From assembly GCA_024690505.1 (NCBI GenBank), contig JAILPA010000098.1, forward strand, positions 1 through 42,735: DNA of 42,735 nt. The letters are read 5' to 3'. Both the position numbers and the translations under genes were made by a program. This document shows positions 9,194 to 17,776 of this stretch, piece after piece (position 1 is the stretch's first letter; each line of letters starts with the position of its first letter). The notes under the pieces were generated by a model. It was not told the DNA's origin. It worked only from the letters and a program-made list of their open reading frames with translations, and did no database searches. The stretch is from Prevotella sp. (GTDB taxonomy: Bacteria > Bacteroidota > Bacteroidia > Bacteroidales > Bacteroidaceae).

Positions 9194-9915
9194 GTCCGTG
9201 GCTTCTCTTGTGCGGGCTCTGTGGAGTCGCAGGCAGTGGCGTCGGTCTTGTCGGCCAGTTCCGACCGCTCGGGTAGATACTTCTTCAATGCCCGTTCCAC
9301 GCCGTTCTTCCATGTGTTGATGCTCTCATCGTGAAGCTGGAGCGACGCCACCAGCTTGATGACGTTCTCTATGGGCATACGGTATCGCAGCACGCCCGAG
9401 ATGAGCTTGGCATAGTTCCAGTATTCGGGTGCGAACTTCTCTGAGAGGCCTTCGACCGTAATCTTGTAGCCGCGTGTGTTCTCGAATTGGAAGTCGTAGC
9501 GTTTCGTTCCATCGGGCGACACCTGCTTCACTATCTTGCCTTTCGTCACCGACTTTGGCAGCATGATGCCTTCGTCGTCGTCCTGCAGGCCGGTGAATAT
9601 CTCGTAGGGATACCCGTTGAGCAGTCCCACCAGGGCCACCCACTTCTCTTTATTGTTCTGGAAGCGCACCACGTCGCACTCAAGCACCTGTGGCCGCACT
9701 TCGGTGACTGGCAGCGGCAGGTTCATCTGTGGCTGTGCTGAGGGTGTGATGCTATGCAGCCGGGCCAGCAAACGGGCTATCTGTCCTTCTGAAACGCCGT
9801 CGGGCTCTTGTGCCTCGAGTTCGGCCAACTGTGCTGCGAGCCGGTGCTCCCCGCCATAGCAGGCCATCAGCACCTGTAGCACGTCCTCACACGTGTTTGT
9901 TGTCTGTTGTTCCAT
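9190..9915 (-). CDS. free-standing protein resembling the C-terminal region of class II (cobalamin-dependent) ribonucleotide reductase
   Basis: VVRFQNNKEKWVALVGLLNGYPYEIFTGLQDDDEGIMLPKSV...RYDFQFENTRGYKITVEGLSEKF...WNYAKLISGVLRYRMPIENVIKLVASLQLHDESINTWKNGVERALKKYLP; no catalytic barrel. Start trimmed to MEQQTTN. Confidence 0.6.
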   Translation of the reverse strand: MEQQTTNTCEDVLQVLMACYGGEHRLAAQLAELEAQEPDGVSEGQIARLLARLHSITPSAQPQMNLPLPVTEVRPQVLECDVVRFQNNKEKWVALVGLLNGYPYEIFTGLQDDDEGIMLPKSVTKGKIVKQVSPDGTKRYDFQFENTRGYKITVEGLSEKFAPEYWNYAKLISGVLRYRMPIENVIKLVASLQLHDESINTWKNGVERALKKYLPERSELADKTDATACDSTEPAQEKPRT

Positions 9916-9955
9916 CGTTGGTGGGCTCGGCGTCTTTAGTTTCCGCCAAGTTGCT

Positions 9956-9964
9956 GCAAAGTTA
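9956..9964 (-). promoter_or_regulatory. Bacteroidetes -7 promoter element for the RNR-like domain gene/folB
   Basis: TAACTTTGC on the minus strand. Confidence 0.65.
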
Positions 9965-10006
9965 CAAAAAAAACAGAAATCAGGGGCTTTATTCCCAAGA
10001 AATTTG

Positions 10007-10015
10007 TACTTTTGC
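10007..10015 (+). promoter_or_regulatory. Bacteroidetes -7 promoter element for the M6-like protease
   Basis: TACTTTTGC, 29 bp upstream of ATG 10044. Confidence 0.7.
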
Positions 10016-10043
10016 ACGCAAATTCACCATTTTATTCTGTGAC

Positions 10044-11717
10044 ATGAAGCGACTTTTCACTTTATTGATGGGTTCTTTGGCTGCATGTTGCGTCATGGCC
10101 GTGCCGGCGAAACGCGGCGTATGGCGTCTGCTGACCCTTGCCGACGGCACTCAGGTGGAGGCCCTGCTGACAGGCGACGAATGTCTGCACTACTGGCAGA
10201 CCGCCGACGGTCAGCAGCTGGTGGAGGGCCCGGATGATGGTTTGGCTGTGGCTGCCGATATGGGGCGTCTACGCAGTAAGGCCCGCAACCGCGCCTCGCT
10301 GGAGCAACGCTGCCGTCAGCAGCATCGTACCCGTTTGGGCCGTCACAACGAGTTCCGTGGCTCGAAGCGTGGGCTAGTCATTCTTGTGGAGTTTGCCAAC
10401 CAGACGTTTCAGGCAGGTCACGACTCGCTGCTCTACACCCGCATCTGCAACGAACAGGGATTCACCTCGGACGAAGGATTCCGAGGTTCTGTGCACGACT
10501 ACTTCCTGGATCAGTCTTACGGGGTGTTCGACCTGACGTTCGATGTGTGCGGCCCCGTGGTGATGCCCGAGAACTACCAGTACTACGGCACCGACCTGAA
10601 GGAAAGCGGCGATGATGCCCATGCCGGTGAGATGGTGGCGATGGCCTGCCAAGCCATTGCCGACAACGTGAACTTTGCCGACTACGACTGGGACGGCGAT
10701 GGCGAGGTTGACCAGGTGCTATGTGTTTATGCGGGCCGTGGACAGGCCGACGGCGGCACATCCACCACCATCTGGCCACATGAATGGGTCCTTGCCGAGA
10801 GTGACTATGGCCGTAAGCTTGAGCTGCAAGGCGTCACCATCGACACCTATGCCGTGGTGAACGAGCGCTCGTCGAGGGGCATTGCCGGAATCGGCACTAT
10901 CTGCCACGAGTTTGCACACTGCCTGGGACTGCCCGATATGTACGACACAGAGTCTTCGGGCTGCTACGGCCTGAACGACTGGTCGCTCATGGATCAGGGA
11001 AACTACAACGGCAACAGCTTCTGTCCTGCTGGCCTTACCAGTTTCGAGCGCTATTCCTGCGGATGGCTGAAACCCACCGAACTCGGATCTGCTGACACCC
11101 TCATCGTGGCCATACCGCCTCTCAGCCAGCAGCCCGAGGCCTATATCGTGCGCAACGATGCCTGGACAGACGAGTATTTTATGATTGAAAACCGCCAGCA
11201 GCAGGGGTGGGACTCGAAACTTCCCGGAAGGGGACTGCTTGTACTACACGTCGACTTCGACAGCATCATCTGGGAGAATAACATCGTGAATGCCATTGTA
11301 AAGGCCGGAAATGCCGACTCCTTGCCTCCCAACAACCACCAGCGCTGTGCCCTGCTGAGGGCCAGCGAGAGTTGGGGACTTTACAGCTCGACATACGATG
11401 CCTATCCCTATCAAGGTAATGATTCGATTACCAACACATCGATGCCAGCTGCAAAACTCTATCACCCCTCGTCGGACGGCACCTTCCTGCTGAACCGTGG
11501 CATCCTCGGCATCACCCCTAACGCCGGCGGAACCATCAGTTTCCGCTATCGTGCCACTGCCACCGAACTGACTGAGACTCTCGATGCGGAGGGCATCCAG
11601 GTCGTCGGCGCTTCACCTGTGTCTCCCCACGGTGCCTTTACCCTCTCAGGACAGCCAGTGGCCGTGCCCCGCAAGGGCGTGTATATCGAAACTGGCAGAA
11701 AGCGCCTCGGCAGATAG
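10044..11717 (+). CDS. secreted M6-family-like metalloprotease
   Basis: Signal peptide MKRLFTLLMGSLAACCVMA; ICHEFAHCLGLPDMYDT (HExxHxxxxxD-like); start trimmed from the 635-aa ORF; C-terminal LSGQPVAVPRKGVYIETGRKRL resembles Bacteroidetes secreted-protein tails. Confidence 0.87.
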   Translation: MKRLFTLLMGSLAACCVMAVPAKRGVWRLLTLADGTQVEALLTGDECLHYWQTADGQQLVEGPDDGLAVAADMGRLRSKARNRASLEQRCRQQHRTRLGRHNEFRGSKRGLVILVEFANQTFQAGHDSLLYTRICNEQGFTSDEGFRGSVHDYFLDQSYGVFDLTFDVCGPVVMPENYQYYGTDLKESGDDAHAGEMVAMACQAIADNVNFADYDWDGDGEVDQVLCVYAGRGQADGGTSTTIWPHEWVLAESDYGRKLELQGVTIDTYAVVNERSSRGIAGIGTICHEFAHCLGLPDMYDTESSGCYGLNDWSLMDQGNYNGNSFCPAGLTSFERYSCGWLKPTELGSADTLIVAIPPLSQQPEAYIVRNDAWTDEYFMIENRQQQGWDSKLPGRGLLVLHVDFDSIIWENNIVNAIVKAGNADSLPPNNHQRCALLRASESWGLYSSTYDAYPYQGNDSITNTSMPAAKLYHPSSDGTFLLNRGILGITPNAGGTISFRYRATATELTETLDAEGIQVVGASPVSPHGAFTLSGQPVAVPRKGVYIETGRKRLGR

Positions 11718-11787
11718 TTGACGGTGTGTCTATATGACAACCGTATACGCACAAAACAAATATAATCCCTATTTTACCCATTTAGAT

Positions 11788-12522
11788 ATGAAGAATTTGC
11801 TTACTCGCCGTACCATCCGCCGCTATAGCAATCGCGACGTAGACCCCGCGCTGCTGAACCGACTGATGGATGAGGCTGCCCGCACCCAGACTATGGGCAA
11901 CCTGCAACTCTATAGTGTCGTCGTCACCCGCTCACAGGATGTGAAAAAGCGGCTAGCCCCTGCTCATTTCAACCAGCCCATGGTGACGCAGGCTCCTGTG
12001 GTGCTCACCATCTGTGCCGACTTCAACCGCACCAGCCAGTGGGCACGCTGCCGACAGGCCGAGCCGGGCTACGACAACTTCCTGTCGTTCATCAATGCTG
12101 CCACCGATGCTCTGCTTTACACGCAGACGCTGTGCAACCTGCTCGACGAGGAGGGGCTGGGCTACTGCTACCTCGGCACCACCGTCTACCAGCCGCAGAC
12201 CATCATCGACGTGCTTCAGTTGCCACGGCTGGTGATGCCCGTTGCCACGCTCACCGTGGGATGGCCCGACGAGGAGCCGTCGCTGAGCGACCGTCTGCCC
12301 TTGGCGGCCTTCGTTCACAGTGAGAGCTACCACGACTATACACCTGCTGACATCGACGCACACTATACGCCCAAGGAACAACTGCCCGAGAACCGCCACT
12401 TCGTGGAGATTAACCACAAGCAGACGCTGGCTCAGGTGTTTACCGACATCCGCTACACCCGGACCGACAACGAGGCCATGAGCTGCGGGCTTATTGAGGC
12501 TCTGCGCCGTCAAGGGTTCTGA
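11788..12522 (+). CDS. nitroreductase family protein (NfsA-like)
   Basis: MKNLLTRRTIRRYSNRDVDPALLNRLMDEAARTQTMGNLQLYSVVVTRS...GLGYCYLGT; 244 aa. Confidence 0.87.
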   Translation: MKNLLTRRTIRRYSNRDVDPALLNRLMDEAARTQTMGNLQLYSVVVTRSQDVKKRLAPAHFNQPMVTQAPVVLTICADFNRTSQWARCRQAEPGYDNFLSFINAATDALLYTQTLCNLLDEEGLGYCYLGTTVYQPQTIIDVLQLPRLVMPVATLTVGWPDEEPSLSDRLPLAAFVHSESYHDYTPADIDAHYTPKEQLPENRHFVEINHKQTLAQVFTDIRYTRTDNEAMSCGLIEALRRQGF

Positions 12523-12586
12523 GAGAAAGGCTGCTTTCTCATTACGTTTCAGTGGGGGCTCCCCTGTACATGATGTTAAGACTGCG

Positions 12587-12696
12587 AGCGGTAACGTGAC
12601 CGCTTAGAAGAACCGTTAAAACCGTAACACGGCTCGAAACGGAACGTAACACGGCGTGTTACGGGTCGTAACAGGCCGTGTTATGGTTTTAGCCCG
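12587..12696. repeat. nested palindrome cluster built on CGTAACACGG/CCGTGTTACG words
   Basis: AGCGGT-AACGTG-ACCGCT (12587-12604); outer arms AAAACCGTAACACGGC (12618-12633) and GCCGTGTTATGGTTTT (12675-12690); inner CGTAACACG-G-CGTGTTACG (12645-12663). Confidence 0.85.
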
Positions 12697-12751
12697 AATG
12701 TGTGAACATCCAAAACAGGCTGTGAAAGACGCTGCGGCCGTTTCCTTTGCT

Positions 12752-12864
12752 GCAACAGTGTTGCAGCATAGCTAACGAGGGGGCTCCTTCGTGCAACAGT
12801 GTTGCAGCATAGCTAACGAGGGGGCTCCTTCGTGCGACAATGTTGCAGCATAGCTAACGAGGGG
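12752..12864. repeat. 41-bp tandem repeat, about 2.75 copies
   Basis: GCAACAGTGTTGCAGCATAGCTAACGAGGGGGCTCCTTCGT starting at 12752, 12793 and 12834 (last copy truncated, GCGACAATGTTGC variant). Confidence 0.92.
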
Positions 12865-12896
12865 CTGCGCATTGGCCTCGTGAGATGCAGGCCGGT

Positions 12897-13451
12897 CTAC
12901 TTGAACTTGATGGAGTTGAACACGTGCTCAGCCACGGCACCACCCAGCTTGTCCTCGTTGTCAGGCTCATATATGATGACCACTGCCACCATCTCGGTGC
13001 CCTTGTACATATGCTTGTGAAGCTCGTTCACCATATTGCCCTTAATGGAGTAGGTGAAATAGTTGTCGCCGCATTCCTTGGCATCAATGTCTTCGCTCAG
13101 CGGGCCTGTCCAGTCTTCGAACTCCTCCCTCACCTTTTCAGGGGTGTACTCCTCGTCGAAGATGCTCTTGTGGCCTGTGATGTCAATGCGATTGAAGGTG
13201 ATGCCTTCAGCTCCGTCGTCAGAGAAGATGGTGCCGTCTTCGGGCAGCATGGTCTCGCGCTGGGTCAGTCCGGCGGGCACCTCCATGCTGAAGCCGTGCT
13301 TCTCGTTGGTGTAGGTTTTCCACTTCGGGGCAGCGGTCTCGGTGTTGTTATCTGCGTTGTCACCCTCTTTCTCAGTGTTGGTATTGTTCTTGTTGCCACA
13401 GGCCGTCAGGGTCAGGGCGATGGCGGCCAGAATCATTAGTTTCTTTATCAT
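12897..13451 (-). CDS. lipoprotein of unknown function
   Basis: MIKKLMILAAIALTLTACGNKNN lipobox; 184 aa. Confidence 0.8.
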   Translation of the reverse strand: MIKKLMILAAIALTLTACGNKNNTNTEKEGDNADNNTETAAPKWKTYTNEKHGFSMEVPAGLTQRETMLPEDGTIFSDDGAEGITFNRIDITGHKSIFDEEYTPEKVREEFEDWTGPLSEDIDAKECGDNYFTYSIKGNMVNELHKHMYKGTEMVAVVIIYEPDNEDKLGGAVAEHVFNSIKFK

Positions 13452-13484
13452 GTCGTTGTATGTTTTTAAGGTTTATAAATGTGG

Positions 13485-14444
13485 TCAATCGGGTTGCTGC
13501 TGTCGTTCGATGTCGCGACGGCTTTTCGACTTCGTCACGAGTGAGACGCCGCCGAAGACCAGTAGCACGGCTACGACGTGGGTCCATTTCATCACGCCGA
13601 TGCCCATGAGTATGCTTACCGTGACGGCCACAATGGGCTGCACGTAGTTGTATACCGACACCACCGTGGGCCGCAGCACCTGTTGGGCCACTATGACGAG
13701 GATATAGCCAATGAAGGTGCCGAAGACCACGACGTAGGCCGTTTCAAGAATGGTGGCGGTGGGCAGCGGATGGCTCAGCATGGCGATGGCGTGCGGGCCG
13801 ATGAGGGGGGCAAGGATGATGGTGGCCCAGAGGAACATCCATTTGTTCACCGTCACCACGTCGTACTTGCGGATGAGCTTGTTGAACAGCGACAGGTAGA
13901 GGGCATAGGACATCTGTGCCCCCATGCAGCACAGGTCGCCGCGGATGTCGCCCACCTTGTCGGACGTGTGCGTGGCCGAGGTGATGATGAGCATCAGGGC
14001 GCCGCTGCATCCCATGAACACGCCCAGCACCTTCTTGCTGGTGATGGGCTCGCGCAAGATGATGGCAGCCAGGATCATGGCGAAGATGGGCATCGAGGTG
14101 GTGACGATGGAGGCGTTGATGGGCGATGTGACCGACAGGCCGTAGGTGTAGCCGCATTGGTTGCAGATGATGCCGAAGACAGCGGCACCGGCAAAGGTCA
14201 GCTTGTCGCGTGTGGGCACGTGGATGGCAGGCTGGGCCGTGGTGCTCCTACGGCGCGACAGGGTCAGGCCCAGCGACGTGAGCCAGAACAGCAGGGCACC
14301 GCCAGCCACGCGCAGCATCACCATCGACAGGCCATCGAGCCCGTTGGTCATGGCCTCCTTGCCAAGCGGAGCCATCAGCCCCCAGATGGCACAGGCGCCC
14401 AGCATCGACAGGTGGGCCTGCAAAGGTTTGGTGCTGCTACTCAT
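13485..14444 (-). CDS. DMT/EamA family transporter
   Basis: About 10 hydrophobic segments; GACAIWGLMAPLGKEAM and duplicated EamA-like halves; start at MSSSTKPLQ is an alternative to 14459. Confidence 0.87.
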   Translation of the reverse strand: MSSSTKPLQAHLSMLGACAIWGLMAPLGKEAMTNGLDGLSMVMLRVAGGALLFWLTSLGLTLSRRRSTTAQPAIHVPTRDKLTFAGAAVFGIICNQCGYTYGLSVTSPINASIVTTSMPIFAMILAAIILREPITSKKVLGVFMGCSGALMLIITSATHTSDKVGDIRGDLCCMGAQMSYALYLSLFNKLIRKYDVVTVNKWMFLWATIILAPLIGPHAIAMLSHPLPTATILETAYVVVFGTFIGYILVIVAQQVLRPTVVSVYNYVQPIVAVTVSILMGIGVMKWTHVVAVLLVFGGVSLVTKSKSRRDIERQQQPD

Positions 14445-14451
14445 GGGGGAA

Positions 14452-15246
14452 TCACACACTCACCTCGGCCTTGATGTGGGGCCAGGGGTCGTAGTTCTCA
14501 AGTTGGAAGTCCTCGTAGTGGAAAGAGAAAAGATCCTTCACGTCGGGATTGATCTTCATGGTAGGCAGAGGGCGCGGTTCGCGGGTGAGCTGCAGACGGG
14601 CCTGCTCCAGATGGTTCAGGTAGAGATGGGTGTCGCCCGTGGTGTGGATGAACTCTCCTGGCTGCAAGCCGCATACCTGGGCCATCATCATGGTGAGCAG
14701 GGCGTACGAAGCAATGTTGAACGGCACGCCGAGGAACGTGTCGGCACTCCTTTGATATAGCTGCAGGCTCAGTTTGCCGTTGGCCACGTAGAACTGGAAG
14801 ATGGTGTGGCAGGGAGGCAGTGCCATCTGGTTCACCTCGGCCACATTCCATGCCGACACAATCATGCGGCGGGAATTGGGATTGTGCTTGATTTGGTTGA
14901 GCACCATCTGAATCTGGTCGATGGTGCCCCCTTCGTAGTCGGGCCAAGAACGCCACTGATGACCGTAGACTGGACCCAGTTCGCCGTTCTCGTCGGCCCA
15001 CTCGTTCCAGATGCGCACACCGTGCTCCTGAAGGTATTTCACGTTCGTGTCGCCCTGGAGGAACCAAAGCAGCTCATAGATAATCGACTTCAGGTGGAGC
15101 TTCTTCGTGGTGAGCAGGGGGAAGCCTGCCGACAGATCGTAGCGGCTTTGCGTGCCAAAGACCGAAAGCGTGCCGGTGCCCGTGCGGTCGCCCTTCTGAG
15201 TGCCATCGGTCAGTATCTTGCTGAGAATGTCTAAGTATTGCTTCAT
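14452..15246 (-). CDS. thyA: thymidylate synthase
   Basis: [33 protein letters not shown]; active-site [30 protein letters not shown]; 264 aa after trimming the start. Confidence 0.97.
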   Translation of the reverse strand: MKQYLDILSKILTDGTQKGDRTGTGTLSVFGTQSRYDLSAGFPLLTTKKLHLKSIIYELLWFLQGDTNVKYLQEHGVRIWNEWADENGELGPVYGHQWRSWPDYEGGTIDQIQMVLNQIKHNPNSRRMIVSAWNVAEVNQMALPPCHTIFQFYVANGKLSLQLYQRSADTFLGVPFNIASYALLTMMMAQVCGLQPGEFIHTTGDTHLYLNHLEQARLQLTREPRPLPTMKINPDVKDLFSFHYEDFQLENYDPWPHIKAEVSV

Positions 15247-15268
15247 GTCGTTCTTGCTATAACATGGC

Positions 15269-15277
15269 GCAAAGGTA
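15269..15277 (-). promoter_or_regulatory. Bacteroidetes -7 promoter element for thyA
   Basis: TACCTTTGC on the minus strand, 23 bp upstream of the start. Confidence 0.7.
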
Positions 15278-15373
15278 CTAACAAAAAACCGAACCACCAA
15301 GCGATTTTTCTACCTTTACCGCAAAAACGTGTTTTTTTTCCTTTCTGATAGCAAGGATTACGGGGATTTTTTG

Positions 15374-15382
15374 TACCTTTGC
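15374..15382 (+). promoter_or_regulatory. Bacteroidetes -7 promoter element for typA
   Basis: TACCTTTGC upstream of ATG 15418. Confidence 0.7.
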
Positions 15383-15417
15383 ACCCGATTTTCAGCAACG
15401 GAATAATAGGAACGACA

Positions 15418-17220
15418 ATGCAAGACATCAGAAACATCGCAATCATAGCACACGTAGACCACGGAAAGACAACACTGGTAGACAAGATGATGCTGGCTGG
15501 CAACCTCTTCCGTGAGGGCCAGAACCTGAGCGATCAGGTGCTCGACGCCAACGACCTGGAGCGCGAGCGCGGCATCACCATCCTCTCGAAGAACGTCAGC
15601 ATCAACTGGAAAGGCACGAAGATTAACATTATCGACACCCCGGGACACAGCGACTTCGGCGGAGAGGTGGAGCGCGTGCTCAACATGGCCGACGGCTGTC
15701 TGCTGTTGGTCGACGCCTTCGAGGGTCCCATGCCCCAGACGCGATTCGTGCTACAGAAAGCCCTGCAGATAGGGCTGAAGCCCATCGTGGTGGTGAACAA
15801 GGTGGATAAGCCCAACTGCCGCCCCGAGGAGGTCTACGAGATGGTCTTCGACCTGATGTTCTCCCTGAATGCTACCGAAGACCAGCTGGACTTCCCGGTG
15901 GTCTATGGCTCGGCAAAGAACGGATGGATGGGTGAGGATTACAATAAGCCTACGGGCGACATCACATACCTGCTCGACAAAATAGTGGAGGTGATTCCCG
16001 CTCCGCAACAGATAGAGGGAACGCCGCAGATGCTGATTACCAGCCTCGACTTCTCAAGCTACACAGGCCGCATAGCCGTGGGACGCGTGCACCGCGGACA
16101 ACTGTCCGACGGACAGCAGGTGACCATCGCCCACCGCGACGGCTCCATGGAGAAGACGAAAATCAAGGAGCTGCACACCTTCGACGGCATGGGCCACCAT
16201 CGCACCGGTTCGGTGGACTGCGGCGACATCTGCGCTGTTATCGGTCTTGAGAAATTCGAGATTGGCGACACCATCTGCGACCTGGAGCAGCCTGAGCCGC
16301 TGCCCCCCATTGCCATCGACGAACCCACCATGTCGATGCTGTTCACCATCAACGATTCGCCTTTCTTCGGACGCGAAGGCAAGTTTGTTACCTCACGCCA
16401 CATCAACGACCGTCTGCAGCGCGAGCTGGAAAAGAACCTGGCACTTCGCGTGGAATCCTTCGAGGACTCCACCGACAAGTGGGTGGTCTCGGGACGTGGC
16501 GTGCTCCATCTCAGTGTGCTCATCGAGACCATGCGCCGCGAGGGCTACGAGCTGCAGGTGGGTCAGCCTCAGGTCATCTACAAGGAGATTGACGGCAGGA
16601 AATGTGAGCCCGTCGAGGAGCTCACCATCAATGTGCCCGATGAGTTCGCATCGAAGATGATCGACATGGTGACACGCCGCAAGGGCGACATGATCAGCAT
16701 GGAAAGTCAGGGCGAGCGCACGAACATAGAGTTCCTCATACCCTCGCGTGGCATCATCGGACTCCGTACCAACGTGCTCACCGCCAGTCAGGGCGAGGCC
16801 ATCATGGCACACCGCTTCAAGGAGTACCAGCCCTACAAGGGCGAGATAGAGCGTCGCATCAACGGCTCGATGATTGCCCTGGAGACGGGCACCGCCTACG
16901 CCTACGCCATCGATAAGCTGCAAGACCGCGGCAAGTTCTTCATCGATCCAGGTGAGGAGGTATATTACGGACAGGTGGTTGGCGAACATGTTCACGACAA
17001 CGACCTTGTCATCAATGTTTGCAAGGCCAAGCAGCTCACGAACGTGCGTGCTTCGGGCACCGACGAGAAGGCCCGCGTCATACCGAAGGTGCTCATGTCG
17101 CTTGAGGAATGTCTGGAGTACATCAAGGAGGACGAGCTGGTGGAGGTCACGCCGAAATCGATGCGTATACGCAAGTCTATACTCGACCACGACCAGCGCA
17201 AGAAAGCGAATAAGGTTTAA
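15418..17220 (+). CDS. typA: translational GTPase TypA/BipA
   Basis: [51 protein letters not shown]; 600 aa. Confidence 0.97.
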   Translation: MQDIRNIAIIAHVDHGKTTLVDKMMLAGNLFREGQNLSDQVLDANDLERERGITILSKNVSINWKGTKINIIDTPGHSDFGGEVERVLNMADGCLLLVDAFEGPMPQTRFVLQKALQIGLKPIVVVNKVDKPNCRPEEVYEMVFDLMFSLNATEDQLDFPVVYGSAKNGWMGEDYNKPTGDITYLLDKIVEVIPAPQQIEGTPQMLITSLDFSSYTGRIAVGRVHRGQLSDGQQVTIAHRDGSMEKTKIKELHTFDGMGHHRTGSVDCGDICAVIGLEKFEIGDTICDLEQPEPLPPIAIDEPTMSMLFTINDSPFFGREGKFVTSRHINDRLQRELEKNLALRVESFEDSTDKWVVSGRGVLHLSVLIETMRREGYELQVGQPQVIYKEIDGRKCEPVEELTINVPDEFASKMIDMVTRRKGDMISMESQGERTNIEFLIPSRGIIGLRTNVLTASQGEAIMAHRFKEYQPYKGEIERRINGSMIALETGTAYAYAIDKLQDRGKFFIDPGEEVYYGQVVGEHVHDNDLVINVCKAKQLTNVRASGTDEKARVIPKVLMSLEECLEYIKEDELVEVTPKSMRIRKSILDHDQRKKANKV

Positions 17221-17241
17221 TTCTTAATTCTTTATTCAAAC

Positions 17242-17703
17242 ATGGGATACATTCAGAAGAATTTGATGCAGAGCGAGAAAGTGATTTACGAGGCCAAGCT
17301 TCACGGCATTGTGTTCTTGTGGCCGTGTGTGGTAGCCGTCCTGGCCCTTGGTCTGCTGTTCGTCAGCGCCTTCAGCTGGCCCGTACGTCTCATCCTGCTG
17401 GCAGCTGTGTGGCTGGTTGCTTTCTGCTGGGCAGTAAGCATTCACGGCGGCAAGCAGTACGTGCTCACCACAAGACGCCTCATCTTCAAGCGCGGCATCA
17501 TCAAGCGCACCTCGTTCGAACTGCTCCTTCGCAAGTGCGAAGCCATCCACATCGAGCAGTCCATCTTTGGCCGCATGATGGGCTATGGGTCAGTGCTCGT
17601 CACCACGGGCGAGGCCACCACGCGCTACGACTACATCAAGAATCCTGTGGCCTTCAGCACGAGCATCAATCAGCAGATTGATAACCTGAAGGAAGTGCAG
17701 TAG
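17242..17703 (+). CDS. PH-domain (bPH2/YdbT-like) membrane protein
   Basis: MGYIQKNLMQSEKVIYEAKLHGIVFLWP..., two TM helices, YVLTTRRLIFKRGIIKRTSFELLLRKCEAIHIEQSIFGRMMGYGSVLVTT. Confidence 0.75.
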   Translation: MGYIQKNLMQSEKVIYEAKLHGIVFLWPCVVAVLALGLLFVSAFSWPVRLILLAAVWLVAFCWAVSIHGGKQYVLTTRRLIFKRGIIKRTSFELLLRKCEAIHIEQSIFGRMMGYGSVLVTTGEATTRYDYIKNPVAFSTSINQQIDNLKEVQ

Positions 17704-17711
17704 AATAGTTT

Positions 17712-17776
17712 CTACGCCAGCAGCACCACGTCCTTACGTAAGTATTGCCACGTCCTTACGTCAGTAGCACCACGCC
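17712..17776 (-). repeat. three tandem copies of a 21-22 bp unit covering the 3' end and stop of the PPDK_N gene
   Basis: Minus strand: GGCGTGGTGCTACTGACGTAA / GGACGTGGCAATACTTACGTAA / GGACGTGGTGCTGCTGGCGTAG. Confidence 0.75.

Noticed and set aside
12523-12540. GAGAAAG-GCTG-CTTTCTC hairpin right after the nitroreductase stop as a terminator
   Set aside because: Only 7 bp with little GC and no T run; left uncalled.
12752-12864. CRISPR-like repeat
   Set aside because: Contiguous tandem 41-bp units without spacers.
13578-14474. 298-aa plus-strand ORF
   Set aside because: Antisense to the EamA transporter; His/Gly-rich shadow translation.
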